A stretch of 64,000 nucleotides of DNA from contig JAHDHL010000010.1 in the NCBI GenBank assembly GCA_020631355.1, positions 80,538-144,537 of the forward strand, read 5' to 3'. Positions within the stretch are counted from its first letter, which is position 1. Every line of letters begins with the position of its first letter. The notes below the pieces were generated by a model. That model was not told the origin of the DNA. It searched no databases and saw only the letters and a program-made list of their open reading frames with translations. Positions 8,465-18,378 of this stretch are shown piece by piece. The position numbers were made by a program, and so were the translations under genes. The stretch is from Saprospiraceae bacterium (GTDB taxonomy: Bacteria > Bacteroidota > Bacteroidia > Chitinophagales > Saprospiraceae).

Positions 8465-10999
8465 ATGAAAAACAGTACATTCATTCCTGATAAAAAACCT
8501 TACAAACTAGTATGGTGTATTCCTTTCCTGATAGCTATGTTTGCTATCAACCCAACTCATGCCTGTTCATTTTCCGGTACAGCACCCATCCATGTGGATG
8601 CATCTGCTACAGGAAATAATGACGGCACATCATGGACAGATGCATTCACAGATTTACAAGATGCCCTGGATGCCTATTGCAATGGTGCGGACATATGGGT
8701 AGCAGCAGGTACCTATAAGCCTTCCAAGGATCCATTCGGAAATGCATCCCCCTCTGACGTAAGATCTAAGACATTTTTCCTACCCGACGGTATAAAAATC
8801 TATGGTGGATTCGCTGGTACCGAGACTGCCCTTTCTCAAAGGGATATCGCTAACAATGCCAGTATCCTAAGTGGGAATATCGGAGCTATAGCGTCGGAAA
8901 TCGATAATACCTACCATGTAGTTCTAGCTTCTGCTGATGCCTCTACAGGTGTGGGTGTGATCATAGATGGTTTTTCTGTTACTGCTGGCTATGCCGGTGA
9001 TGGTTCTCCTGTTTGGGTCAATGGTAATATCATCTTTAACTCTGATGGTTGTGGAATCCACACTCTGAATGGAACAAATATCCTAAGTAACAATACCATT
9101 TATAACAATACAGCTGGTAGCGGAGGAGGAGTTTACACCATCAATGGTACAAATATCTTAGATAATAATACCGTTCATAATAATTTGGCTTCCATTGGCG
9201 GGGGAATTGTCTTTAGGGGTGGTAATAATTTGTTAGATAACAATTCTGTTTATGGCAATACTGCCATAAACTCTGGTGGTGGGGTATATACTGAAAATAG
9301 TAATACCACTTTGAGTAATAATTTCATTCATGATAATTCGGGTTTTGAAGGTGCTGGAATTTTTACTGCCAATGGTACAAACACCTTGGTTAATAATATC
9401 ATCCTAAATAATTCGGCTAATTACAACGGAGGCGGGATTTACTATTTGAATGGTATGAATACCCTCGTTAACAACACCATTTATGGAAATACTGCCAATA
9501 ATTATGGTGGTGGGATATATGCTGAACTAGGAACTCATTCCCTGACTAATAATATCTTTTGGGATAACAAGCGAGGGGCGAATAATAATGTTGTCGGAGC
9601 AGACATTGATTATTCTTCCAGTAGCCTAACCATAGAATACTGTATTACCCAAGAGAACAGTTTTCTCAGTTCAGGAACAGGCATCATCAATAATCAAGAT
9701 CCGCTCTTTGTAGATTCAACGAATGTAAGCGGAACGGATAATATTTTGGGTACTGCGGATGATGGTCTAGTCCTAAGGAATTGTTCGCCTGCTGTCAATA
9801 CAGGAACCATTCCTTCCTATATTACTCCTACAGATATCTTAGGGAATAGTAGAGTCGGAGCTTATGATATGGGAGCTTATGAAAACCAAAGCCCGGGAGC
9901 GATTGATGACAATTCAGATCTGGCTACGACAGATGCTACGGTCAGTCTGAGTCAGACCACAAACACCTTTTATGCTAATGATTGTTCCAGTTTAATAGCC
10001 ACAGTCGAACAGTCGGGAGCGAGCCCAATCACAGGCAATGTAGAGGTCAAGATATGGTTTGACCCTGCTGTATCACAGGCTGGACAACCTTATGTACAGC
10101 GCCACATAGAGATAACACCCAGTACGAATGCTGCTGCAGCAACTGGAACAGTTACTCTTTACTTCACACAAGCAGAATTCGATGCTTTCAATGCTGATCC
10201 TACAAGTACGTTGGATTTGCCTACGAGTGATGCTGATGCCACTGGTATTGCTAACCTAAGGATTACCAAATATCCGGGTGCAAGCAGTGACGGTTCAGGA
10301 TTACCCAGTAGCTACACGGGTACACCGATACTGATCAACCCTACGGATACTGATATCGTTTGGAATACCATCATGTCCCGATGGGAAATCTCTTTTGATG
10401 TGACTGGTTTCTCCGGATTCTTCGTACATACAGGTAACACTACCCTGCCAGTAGAATTGGCTGACTTCAAAGCTAGAGAAGACGGAAAGACCGCCTTATT
10501 GACATGGGAAACCGTATCCGAACAAAACAATAAGGGGTTCCACATCGAGCATAGCAATAATGGAAGGGATTTTGAAACCATCGGATGGGTAGAAGGACAT
10601 GGTAATACTATTGTGATACAGGAATATGAATTCATCCACGAAAATCCAAGTACAGGATTGAATTACTATCGTTTGGTACAAGAGGATTTTGACGGAACCA
10701 TCAGCCATTCCATGATTAGGACCGTATTAATTGATACTGATTTTGCTTTCGCAGTTTACCCTAATCCGTCCCTATTGAAAGGACAATCAAATATCCAATT
10801 CTTTTCCACGGATGCTCAACAAGTCAATGTAAGTGTATTCGAGGTGAGTGGAACCCAAATTATGTCTATGAATCACGATATCAATGAGGGGAATAGCACT
10901 CTATCCTTGCCCCACGATGTACTCAGTAGTGGTATGTACATCATTTTTATCACCCACAGTAATGGTATTGAGAGTGTAAGAATGAGTATTGTAGAATAA
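8465..10999 (+). CDS. secreted right-handed beta-helix protein with T9SS type A sorting domain
   Basis: 844-residue surface or secreted protein. Signal peptide with hydrophobic core WCIPFLIAMFAI (about 14-30), then a choice-of-anchor-Q-type N-terminus (GTSWTDAFTDLQDAL, AAGTYKP, KIYGGFAGTE). Residues about 195-395 carry six or seven imperfect coils of about 24-30 residues containing NN-T/S-I/V-x-x-N-x-A and GGGI/VY motifs, typical of a parallel beta-helix. A fibronectin-like module (PVELADFKARE ... YYRLVQEDFDG) precedes the C-terminal sorting domain (FAVYPNPS ... GMYIIFI). The ATG at 8465 is chosen over an in-frame TTG five codons earlier. No catalytic motif is recognised; adhesin or polysaccharide-acting enzyme are both possible. 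Confidence 0.85.
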   Translation: MKNSTFIPDKKPYKLVWCIPFLIAMFAINPTHACSFSGTAPIHVDASATGNNDGTSWTDAFTDLQDALDAYCNGADIWVAAGTYKPSKDPFGNASPSDVRSKTFFLPDGIKIYGGFAGTETALSQRDIANNASILSGNIGAIASEIDNTYHVVLASADASTGVGVIIDGFSVTAGYAGDGSPVWVNGNIIFNSDGCGIHTLNGTNILSNNTIYNNTAGSGGGVYTINGTNILDNNTVHNNLASIGGGIVFRGGNNLLDNNSVYGNTAINSGGGVYTENSNTTLSNNFIHDNSGFEGAGIFTANGTNTLVNNIILNNSANYNGGGIYYLNGMNTLVNNTIYGNTANNYGGGIYAELGTHSLTNNIFWDNKRGANNNVVGADIDYSSSSLTIEYCITQENSFLSSGTGIINNQDPLFVDSTNVSGTDNILGTADDGLVLRNCSPAVNTGTIPSYITPTDILGNSRVGAYDMGAYENQSPGAIDDNSDLATTDATVSLSQTTNTFYANDCSSLIATVEQSGASPITGNVEVKIWFDPAVSQAGQPYVQRHIEITPSTNAAAATGTVTLYFTQAEFDAFNADPTSTLDLPTSDADATGIANLRITKYPGASSDGSGLPSSYTGTPILINPTDTDIVWNTIMSRWEISFDVTGFSGFFVHTGNTTLPVELADFKAREDGKTALLTWETVSEQNNKGFHIEHSNNGRDFETIGWVEGHGNTIVIQEYEFIHENPSTGLNYYRLVQEDFDGTISHSMIRTVLIDTDFAFAVYPNPSLLKGQSNIQFFSTDAQQVNVSVFEVSGTQIMSMNHDINEGNSTLSLPHDVLSSGMYIIFITHSNGIESVRMSIVE

Positions 11000-11575
11000 A
11001 TATTCGGGATTGTATGAATCATCCCAAGATTTATAAAGGAGTTGCAAAATGCAACTCCTTTATATTTTAAGGCCTAAAAAGTAAAAACCGGGGTTGAAAG
11101 TTCATAGATATCCTTTTGTGACACCAAGGAGTTTCCAAAATTCACGCTGAGTGTAACAATGATACATTTTCAACGAATAAAAAAAATTGAATAAAAATCG
11201 GCTAACTCCATCCTTATTGTCGAATATTTTAGAGTCATTTCATGTCACAGATTATTATTTGTTAGTAATTTAATTTTATTGATTACAGAGACTGCCCTAT
11301 TAACAATTGACCTGCAACTTATGAATCACCTTAAATCACCAAGTATAAATTATTCTATCAAAACGATTTATGTGTGATAATTTTATCAAAGATGGGAATC
11401 TACCCAGATAGGGATAATGGGCAATTTCAAATTCAGGCATAACTACATATCATATCAATTTTTCATTCAAGTACAATCTCGATGTCACAGCGATTCTGAA
11501 TTCTCCGGTCCAAGATGATGATTTGGTAACATTTTCGTACTGCATTTGATACACACACAACGACAAATATTTGAG
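11000..11575. other. 576-base intergenic region
   Basis: After the terminator at 11033-11063 the spacer is A+T-rich and shows no recognisable gene. A degenerate -7 (TGCATTTG at 11541-11548) with TTTG at 11522 might drive the STAS gene but the spacing is short. Confidence 0.6.
11033..11063 (+). terminator. terminator after beta-helix gene
   Basis: Perfect 14-bp stem (ATAAAGGAGTTGCA / TGCAACTCCTTTAT) with a three-base loop, followed by ATTTTAA, 33 bases after the stop codon. Confidence 0.75.
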
Positions 11576-11929
11576 ATGAGAAAACTTACATTTATCCACA
11601 AGAACATTTCTACGCAAGGTTCACCTTTGGCTTTGCTAAAAATTAATGGTGCATTAACATCTGAAAATGTGCTGGATTTCCCAAAGGATATGGCTATCAT
11701 GTTCGTACCCAAACCATTCAAGGTATTGGTTGACCTTACGAATGTGGAGAATATTGATATTGTTGGCATTAATTTCCTTGTTAAGTTAAGGATGATGTCT
11801 CTGAACATGGGTGTACCCTTTGCCGTAAAGGCCCCATACAGAGATAATATCGTTGATCACTTTGAAAAGACCAAGCTTGATCGAGTACTCAATGTAGAGT
11901 ACATTATCGAGAGAAGTCTGGCAGCATAA
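11576..11929 (+). CDS. STAS-domain protein (anti-sigma-factor-antagonist-like)
   Basis: 117-residue cytosolic protein that looks like a single STAS domain: an N-terminal beta region (LALLKINGALTS), a central VLVDLTNVENIDIVGINFLVKLR segment matching the strand-loop-helix around the phosphorylatable residue of SpoIIAA-like proteins, and a C-terminal helix-strand (VDHFEKTKLDRVLNVEY). In SpoIIAA the key residue is Ser; here the equivalent stretch reads NIDIVGINF, so no clear phospho-Ser is seen. The ATG at 11576 is chosen over an in-frame TTG ten codons earlier. No kinase or phosphatase partner is adjacent; it is probably a stand-alone regulator. Confidence 0.65.
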   Translation: MRKLTFIHKNISTQGSPLALLKINGALTSENVLDFPKDMAIMFVPKPFKVLVDLTNVENIDIVGINFLVKLRMMSLNMGVPFAVKAPYRDNIVDHFEKTKLDRVLNVEYIIERSLAA

Positions 11930-11990
11930 ACAAAAACACTAAGAACAGCACTCATGTATATTTTTGCCGTCAACAATAAGAACAAATATC

Positions 11991-12749
11991 ATGAATGCTA
12001 TAATTATTCCTTGTTACAACGAGGGGGATCGAATAGATTCCCATACCATTCAGACATTCCTAGCCCTCAGGAATGATTTCAAGATTATACTGGTAAATGA
12101 TGGAAGTAAGGACAATACCCTGGAACGTCTACAAGCCATCAAGAAAGAATCTCCGGACAAGATTGAGGTTGTGGATCTCAAGGTTAACGGAGGTAAGGCT
12201 GAAGCCGTAAGACAAGGCGTGCTGAGTGCCCTAGAAAATCCATCATTTGAATATATCGGATTTTTGGATGCGGATTTTTCCACTACGTTGGAAGAATTCG
12301 AGACCATTACCAAATTCATCCGGACCAATTCCTATTTCAAGGCTGTTATTGGGTCACGTCTCATGAGAAGTGGCGCCCAAATCAAACGAAAGTTATCCCG
12401 TAGGGTATTTTCATTGGTCGTCAGGTTACTGATTAGGGTTGTTTCCCGATTATCCATCAAGGATACCCAATGCGGAGCCAAGATATTCCATAGGGAAATG
12501 GCTAAGATTGCATTCAAGGAGGCATTCATCACCGATTGGTTATTTGATGTGGAAATATTCATCCGATTCAGGAAATATTTCGGCAAGCACGCCACCAGTA
12601 AGATCATCTATGAGTATCCATTGATGAGATGGATTAATCCGGAGGGTTCCAAGGTGAGTATGAAAGAGATATACCGTACCCCATTGATGATTCTAAAAAT
12701 AGATTATTACTATAATCAGGCATGGACCAGGTATTTCCGGACATCCTAA
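11991..12749 (+). CDS. family 2 glycosyltransferase (dolichyl-phosphate-sugar-synthase-like)
   Basis: 252-residue GT-A fold glycosyltransferase that transfers a sugar from a nucleotide donor. Visible: AIIIPCYNEGDRI at the N-terminus, ILVNDGSKDNT (about 37), KVNGGKAEAVRQG (about 68), the DxD-like FLDADFST (about 94) and DTQCGAKIFHR (about 160), a pattern seen in polyprenyl-phosphate mannosyl/glucosyl transferases. There is no C-terminal transmembrane pair, so it is probably a soluble or peripheral type. The start is the ATG at 11991, directly before the first strand. Its stop overlaps by four bases that of the convergent hydrolase gene, leaving no room for a terminator. Confidence 0.87.
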   Translation: MNAIIIPCYNEGDRIDSHTIQTFLALRNDFKIILVNDGSKDNTLERLQAIKKESPDKIEVVDLKVNGGKAEAVRQGVLSALENPSFEYIGFLDADFSTTLEEFETITKFIRTNSYFKAVIGSRLMRSGAQIKRKLSRRVFSLVVRLLIRVVSRLSIKDTQCGAKIFHREMAKIAFKEAFITDWLFDVEIFIRFRKYFGKHATSKIIYEYPLMRWINPEGSKVSMKEIYRTPLMILKIDYYYNQAWTRYFRTS

Positions 12750-13747
12750 TCAGGAAGTATCGGCTGCATACCCAATACTTCCTCGGCAAATTTGAATGTT
12801 TCCTCACGGATATGGCTCAGATCCTTGGATCTGAGTTTGGAAACCATGCAATGGTCTCCGCATTCCGGAAAGGCAATCATTCTTTTGTTAGCCTCAGGAA
12901 CCGGACTGGTCTGATGGAATAATTCCATTTCAGGGATGGAAACGGTCTTGTCCCTTTCCTCCTCATTTTTATAATAATACGCCAATAGATAAGGCGTCTT
13001 GATTTTTTTATATACCCTAATACCCGAAGCATGATTCACCAAATGAACCAAGGCCCCTACACCTTCCAGACGTTGTTTGAAGGTCCAGTACACACTATCC
13101 TGTGGATTGAATTTACCGATACGGTATTTCCCCCCCATCACCATTCGCGCTACATGAAGTCCCCAAGGATATAATAGGAGCTGTCCGGATTGGTCCACCA
13201 TTTTGAAATTAGGACTATAATATACATGGCCATCAATCAGGCCGGGATTCTCGGCATCCAGATAATTGGCAAGTGTACTTCCTGTGGATGCTGAGAGTAC
13301 GATTACTTTTTCACCAATGGTTTTTCCGATGGCGATGGCTTCCTTGGCCGATTCCACCCAATCCTTTGATGTTACGTCCAGGAAAGCTTCATCCGTACGG
13401 ATACCATGTCCTTTCAGGCGAGCCAGAAACAGATTACATCCGTATCGTTTGGCAAAATCAAAGTGAACACCATCCCCTTCCATCGGGCTGGCAGAATATC
13501 CATGCAGATATACTACTGAGTAGGCTGTCTTCGATTGGCTTGAATCAGCCCAAACGATGCGGGCCTCATTATCGGGTTTAAGATTCTCAATCTTCGATTC
13601 CTTGGATTGGACATAGGCTTCAACTGTTTCCAGATTGAACTCGTATTCCGGTATTTGTCCATCAAATGATGGGAATTTCAATCTTGGTCCTAATAAAATC
13701 ACTGCAATAAGGATTATTGGAATAAGGAATCTCTTTTTGATTTTCAT
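12746..13747 (-). CDS. alpha/beta hydrolase, membrane-anchored
   Basis: 333-residue serine hydrolase of the lysophospholipase/esterase type. An N-terminal hydrophobic segment (FLIPIILIAVILLGP, residues 6-20) suggests an anchor or uncleaved signal. The oxyanion loop YLHGYSASP (about 80) and the nucleophile elbow LSASTGST (about 152) are visible; the elbow has Ser instead of the first Gly of GxSxG. A late ECGDHCMVS segment (about 300) likely holds the catalytic His. Substrate unknown. Twelve bases separate it from the upstream LysE gene, so the two are likely co-transcribed. Confidence 0.8.
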   Translation of the reverse strand: MKIKKRFLIPIILIAVILLGPRLKFPSFDGQIPEYEFNLETVEAYVQSKESKIENLKPDNEARIVWADSSQSKTAYSVVYLHGYSASPMEGDGVHFDFAKRYGCNLFLARLKGHGIRTDEAFLDVTSKDWVESAKEAIAIGKTIGEKVIVLSASTGSTLANYLDAENPGLIDGHVYYSPNFKMVDQSGQLLLYPWGLHVARMVMGGKYRIGKFNPQDSVYWTFKQRLEGVGALVHLVNHASGIRVYKKIKTPYLLAYYYKNEEERDKTVSIPEMELFHQTSPVPEANKRMIAFPECGDHCMVSKLRSKDLSHIREETFKFAEEVLGMQPILPD

Positions 13748-13758
13748 AAGCTAATTTG

Positions 13759-14394
13759 TCAAGATAAAAAGACTCGGTAAATCTGCATGATGGCCAAAGA
13801 TATGAGAATCAAACCGATAATGGTATTGAAATACTTTTCATATTTCTTTAGCCTATCCTCCAATACTTCTCCGACAGAACCATATAATGTCAGGCAAGCA
13901 AAGGTCCCCAGAACAATCCCAATGATAAAGGAATGAATATAAAGGGATTCGTATCTGAGTTGTCCTGCGGCCTTGAGTGAAGTGGAAACTGCCAACCAAT
14001 AGGGAATCGCCAATGGGTTGATGATGGATAACATGATTCCCTTGTAGAAAGGAGCCACTTTCCTTTCCTCTTTCCGTGGTTCATCCTGTTGTTTTTTCCG
14101 TTCTTTCCTTTCCTGATAACTGGAATACAAATAGAATCCGCCAGCGACCAAAAACAAGGGGATGACCGCCACTTCAATCGCATATTCAATGGAGGGATTA
14201 CTCAGCATGATACTACTGAATTGGATAGCAATGAACGCCTGTCCATATTCTACTATAATCACACCTAATGCAAAAAGTAATACCTGATAGAAACGACGTG
14301 CTACGGCCACTTCTATGGCAGTGAGGTTCAATACACCCAAGGGTATCGAACCTACAAAGCTAACTCCGAATCCGAGTAAGATATGATTAATCAA
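13759..14394 (-). CDS. LysE-family exporter
   Basis: 211-residue inner-membrane protein with about six hydrophobic segments, split by a charged, lysine/glutamate-rich cytoplasmic loop (residues about 92-113). The N-terminus (GFGVSFVGSIPLGVLNLTAIEVAV) and the IINPLAIPYWLAVS block (about 125) match the LysE/RhtB fold, whose members export amino acids or small metabolites. It sits between the M1 peptidase (18-base gap) and the hydrolase (11-base gap) on the same strand. A peptidase followed by an amino-acid exporter is suggestive, but the substrate is not determined. Confidence 0.8.
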   Translation of the reverse strand: MINHILLGFGVSFVGSIPLGVLNLTAIEVAVARRFYQVLLFALGVIIVEYGQAFIAIQFSSIMLSNPSIEYAIEVAVIPLFLVAGGFYLYSSYQERKERKKQQDEPRKEERKVAPFYKGIMLSIINPLAIPYWLAVSTSLKAAGQLRYESLYIHSFIIGIVLGTFACLTLYGSVGEVLEDRLKKYEKYFNTIIGLILISLAIMQIYRVFLS

Positions 14395-14412
14395 TAGTAG
14401 GGTTTTAGATGG

Positions 14413-17400
14413 TTATAAATCAAAGTTATACAGGATATCCCTTGGCTTCATTCTGTTCAAATCTATCATGAATGATAATCTGGCTATTCTGTTTCTGGAA
14501 GCCAATTGGTTCTTCAAATCCTTTGTACTGAATAAGGGAACATAAATACCAATTCTATCATCCCATGCTTCTATGGCCAAACCCAACTGGCCATATATAT
14601 TATCACCCGACGAACTATTCCCATTCGACTGAACGTATCCTACATCCACATAGGGTCTGAATTTAGGGATGTAATTGGGGATGTTGATTGGCAAGTCTAT
14701 CTTGGCATTCAATGTAATGATTCCAATATTACTCTTTCCCAAGAAAGTGTTATTCAGAGGAGCCTTGAAACCACCCTGATTGAGATGAATCTGATTCACG
14801 AAGAAACCGTCCATTTCATTTCTTCCCATATAAAAATCATCCGCCCAAAAATCAACACTACCCAAACCTGTCAATGAATAGGTTCCGGGAATGGTGGAGA
14901 TGATATTCGATTTGGAATTATACAAGAATGTACCTGCAAAGAATCTTAGATGTATTCCCTGTTTCTTGGCATACAAGATTTTCACCTTTGCTTCCAAATC
15001 CAATTTGACATAGCCTCCTCCCCTATCAAATGTATATTGTTCCAACAAAGCATTGATTTCGTACGGAGCCAAGGTACTCTTATTCGATAAATGATATTTC
15101 AAACGTGGTATGAATGTCCATTCACTCTCATGCCCCGTATATGTAAGTGTTGTATCCACTCCATTCACTACCTCACTGAAAGTCCCTTTTGCTGCTGATT
15201 GAATGGTTAACAATTCCAATGAAAGGATTTGTTTCCTATTACTTCTTGCTCGCTTATTTCTAAATTCAAATTCAAGGGATGTCTTGAATCTATTATAATC
15301 CAAATTACTTGCTACTCCCTCATACTGACCGTAAAGTTCCTCATCGTATTCATAACTGAAGCTCTTATAGGCCAATTCAGCTGATATTCGTTGTAAGCCT
15401 TTCGGATAAGCATGGTAACGAACATGGGCCAAACCACCCAATTTCCCTGATTTGATACCATACATCGGAGTCAATGACCACTCGAGTGATTTTGATGGTA
15501 ATGATGTGTTATAGAATGATACTCCCGGCATGAATCCGTCATATACATTCCCTCCAATGACTGGAGTCCAGTAGATGGTTGAACGCCTTGGATTCTCCAC
15601 TCCACCCAAGAATTTTAGTCGGAATGGTTCGATTTTACTCCCTTTGGCAGAAATACGATTATTACTTCGATTGAAATCCGGCATGATCTGATTCCCATCT
15701 ATGGCAAAATGACTGGCTTCACCAATTGGGACAACGATTTCCTTTTCTCCCTCAAATCCCTCAATCCATTGAGTTTTTACAGTATCCTTATCCAAAACGA
15801 TCTGAACAGGGAATGGTGCAGGAATTTCACCTACATTCTCTATGGTGAGAATATATTGCCCCTCACCTTTTCTCACCTTTTTCATTTTGTAATCGAGGTG
15901 GTCAGTAGAACCGATGAGCCCCTCAAAAAGCCAGGACAAGTCCTTTTGGGTTTCTGCTTCCAAGAGTTTCTTGACATCCCGAGGTTGGGGATGTTTGAAT
16001 TTCCATGTATCATAATACACTTTCATTACCCTATCGAATTCCTCTTGCCCTAGATATTGTTCCAGATATTCAAAAAGATAGGCGGGCATACTGTAGGCTC
16101 CTATCCAATAATTGAGCAACCTCAAATCCTGTGACGGTGTATTTACTGCCTGATAGGTTCTCCTACGCATAGGGAGATAGAATTCTATCTGATTGGATTC
16201 TCCGGGTGGTACTCCGGCCAATTTTTCATATCCCAAATAGGATTCGGTATCACCATAATATTTTTCCATGTACTCGTGCTCGTAGTAGGAATTGAATCCC
16301 TCATCCATCCAAGCATAATCCCTTTCGTTACTTGCCAGTATTCCATAGAACCAATTGTGTCCTACCTCATGGGTTATCACCTCATCCAGACTTCGATCCG
16401 TACCAGCGAAACCAATAACCGTAATCATGGGATACTCCATACCCGCCCCTGCACTCAAAGCACTCTGGACTGCTGTTGCTTGAGGATAGGGATATTCCCC
16501 TACTCTCTCAGAATAAAACTCGACAGACCGATTCACATAATTGATGGCCTTGGCCCATAGTGTAGCTTCCACTTCCGTAAACATCACATATGTATCCACT
16601 TTTCTGCCTGAAGCCAGGGTGACCGCACTTTGTTCCACAAAAAATCGCTTATCAGCAAACCAAGCAAAATCGTGTACATCCTCAGCAGTATAATGTATGG
16701 TTTTCATGGTTGCACTAGACGGAATCAGCCGGGGTTCGATACCCTTCTCCTCATCCATTTCCTTAAACATAGCTTGGGTTTCGGCTACTTTCTGACTTAG
16801 GAATTGCATTTCGCTTTCATTCTGAAGTAATCCTGTGGCACCTACCACATAATTATCGGGTAAGGTAATCTTTACATCAAAATTGCCGAATTCGGAATAG
16901 AATTCCCCCTGGTCCAGATAAGGCATCGGATGCCATCCTTCCAAATCATATACTGCCGGTTTAGGATACCATTGTGTCATTTGATATGATTGACCAACAT
17001 GCCCTAGTCTTGAGAATGAATCAGGAATCTTCATTTTGAAACTTGTATTAATGACCATTTCCCCACCGGGTTGTAAAGCCTGATTCAATTCAACCAGTGC
17101 GATATCGGGGTTATCTTCCCAATAATCCCATGCCACAACCTTGTTATTGACCTTGATGGTCAATTCTTTGTATCCTCCTAACCTGTAATACTTTGCGAAG
17201 TAAAAATCGGCATCTCCATTTTCAGTAATCTGTTTTGAGAACGCAGATGTTCTGTTCTTATAAGCATTGGGCCATAAGTGAAGATAAATTTCACTGAGCA
17301 CGTCAGGGGATTGGTTCTTATAAGTGATATCCACGGTACCTGATAGCATATGCGTACTATCATCCAATTCAACATCTATATCGTAGCTAAGTTCTTGCTG

Positions 17401-17478
17401 GAAATAGTCTGTTGGCTCCTGAGTCCATGAAATCAGGGGATAACAAAAAAAGAGAAGACCAAGGATGAATTTATTCAT
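14413..17478 (-). CDS. M1-family metallopeptidase with C-terminal beta-barrel-like region
   Basis: 1021-residue exported zinc aminopeptidase-like protein. The signal peptide is FILGLLFFCYPLISWTQ. The catalytic HEVGH (H370, E371, H374) and the third ligand E393 in MDEGFNSYYE fit HExxH-18-E, and AGAGMEYPM (about 343) stands where M1 enzymes have GAMEN. After about residue 600 the character changes to alternating polar/aromatic strands with tight turns (for example WTPVIGGNVYDGF, GLAHVRYHAY, FRPYVDVGYVQ), ending in a strand-like MIDLNRMKPRDILYNFDL. This looks like a roughly 400-residue outer-membrane barrel and would anchor the peptidase at the surface (inference). First gene of a run with LysE and the hydrolase. 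Confidence 0.88.
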   Translation of the reverse strand: MNKFILGLLFFCYPLISWTQEPTDYFQQELSYDIDVELDDSTHMLSGTVDITYKNQSPDVLSEIYLHLWPNAYKNRTSAFSKQITENGDADFYFAKYYRLGGYKELTIKVNNKVVAWDYWEDNPDIALVELNQALQPGGEMVINTSFKMKIPDSFSRLGHVGQSYQMTQWYPKPAVYDLEGWHPMPYLDQGEFYSEFGNFDVKITLPDNYVVGATGLLQNESEMQFLSQKVAETQAMFKEMDEEKGIEPRLIPSSATMKTIHYTAEDVHDFAWFADKRFFVEQSAVTLASGRKVDTYVMFTEVEATLWAKAINYVNRSVEFYSERVGEYPYPQATAVQSALSAGAGMEYPMITVIGFAGTDRSLDEVITHEVGHNWFYGILASNERDYAWMDEGFNSYYEHEYMEKYYGDTESYLGYEKLAGVPPGESNQIEFYLPMRRRTYQAVNTPSQDLRLLNYWIGAYSMPAYLFEYLEQYLGQEEFDRVMKVYYDTWKFKHPQPRDVKKLLEAETQKDLSWLFEGLIGSTDHLDYKMKKVRKGEGQYILTIENVGEIPAPFPVQIVLDKDTVKTQWIEGFEGEKEIVVPIGEASHFAIDGNQIMPDFNRSNNRISAKGSKIEPFRLKFLGGVENPRRSTIYWTPVIGGNVYDGFMPGVSFYNTSLPSKSLEWSLTPMYGIKSGKLGGLAHVRYHAYPKGLQRISAELAYKSFSYEYDEELYGQYEGVASNLDYNRFKTSLEFEFRNKRARSNRKQILSLELLTIQSAAKGTFSEVVNGVDTTLTYTGHESEWTFIPRLKYHLSNKSTLAPYEINALLEQYTFDRGGGYVKLDLEAKVKILYAKKQGIHLRFFAGTFLYNSKSNIISTIPGTYSLTGLGSVDFWADDFYMGRNEMDGFFVNQIHLNQGGFKAPLNNTFLGKSNIGIITLNAKIDLPINIPNYIPKFRPYVDVGYVQSNGNSSSGDNIYGQLGLAIEAWDDRIGIYVPLFSTKDLKNQLASRNRIARLSFMIDLNRMKPRDILYNFDL

Positions 17479-17603
17479 AATTGTCTATTTTGTGATATTA
17501 CATAAAGGCATAGCCTCCATATGTCCGGAAAGTTATGACTGAGGTCGGTTCCTCAATTATAACTGGAATACAATATTACATAATTCCTCAATAAGAGACC
17601 TAG

Positions 17604-18185
17604 ATGAGAATTTGGTTTTGGTTCATTGTTCTTGCTTTCTTCATCAGTTGCAAATCCAATCAGGTTATAGCTGATACACCTGTGACGGAGCCTACACGGT
17701 CCGATATCGAGGGATTCCCCCAGAGTTGGAAAGGTACATATACGGGTACATTGAATATATTCCAGCCAGGCAGCCTCACTCCATCCCAAAGCGTACCCAT
17801 GGATTTATATATCGATCAAATTGATGTCGATAGTACCAAATTCGAGTGGAACATTACCTATGGGGAAGATAAAGTGAAAGGACTAAGACAATACCAGCTG
17901 ATTACCAAGGATAGGGACAAGGGGATTTTCGCCATCGACGAACGGAATTCGATTGTATTGGATGCACATTTCATACATGGCAAACTCTTTTCGAGATTCA
18001 GTGTGATGGGTAATCTGATTTCTGCCACCTATGAAAAACAGGGAGATATCATTATTTTCGAAATCCATTCGGGAAAGGAAAAAGTAAGTGGCTATACCGG
18101 AGGACAAGAGGATACCCCGAATGTAGGTCTATACCCATCAGCTGTTTATCAAAAAGCCAGACTTAGCAAAGTGGAAAGAAACTAG
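17604..18185 (+). CDS. hypothetical lipoprotein
   Basis: 193 residues. The signal peptide ends in lipobox FFISC (Cys16), so it is an envelope lipoprotein. The mature part resembles a small beta-sandwich or lipocalin-like fold: WKGTYTGTLNIF near residue 42, then alternating strands (FEWNITYGEDKVKGLRQYQLI, LFSRFSVMGNLISATYEKQGDIIIFEI). This resembles proteins that score treatment-like metabolites, but I do not recognise a named family. It stands alone between divergent and convergent neighbours. Confidence 0.7.
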   Translation: MRIWFWFIVLAFFISCKSNQVIADTPVTEPTRSDIEGFPQSWKGTYTGTLNIFQPGSLTPSQSVPMDLYIDQIDVDSTKFEWNITYGEDKVKGLRQYQLITKDRDKGIFAIDERNSIVLDAHFIHGKLFSRFSVMGNLISATYEKQGDIIIFEIHSGKEKVSGYTGGQEDTPNVGLYPSAVYQKARLSKVERN

Positions 18186-18191
18186 ACAATA

Positions 18192-18223
18192 AAGCGGTTA
18201 AAAAATCACTTCTTCAACCGCTT
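18192..18223 (+). terminator. weak terminator after lipoprotein gene
   Basis: 8-bp stem (AAGCGGTT / AACCGCTT) with a 16-base loop seven bases after the lipoprotein stop. There is no T-run. Confidence 0.35.
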
Positions 18224-18255
18224 CATAAATTTGAACACCCTATGACCTAAAAACT

Positions 18256-18278
18256 AATTCAGAACATTAGTCTGAATT
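18256..18278 (-). terminator. possible terminator for superoxide dismutase gene
   Basis: 8-bp stem (AATTCAGA / TCTGAATT) with a seven-base loop. On the minus strand it is followed by AGTTTTTAGG. It lies about 100 bases past the dismutase stop. Confidence 0.45.
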
Positions 18279-18378
18279 ATAACGCAATTTGCAAAATTAA
18301 ATCTTATAATACAAGATTTGCCACGGAATATTTCGCAGCTCTCGCAAATATTAATGTTAAGCTAATGTAAACTGTAAT

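Noticed and set aside
9060..9580. CRISPR-like or tandem DNA repeat
   Set aside because: The repetition is at the protein level (beta-helix coils with NN and GGG motifs) inside one long reading frame; DNA repeats are imperfect with no constant spacer size.
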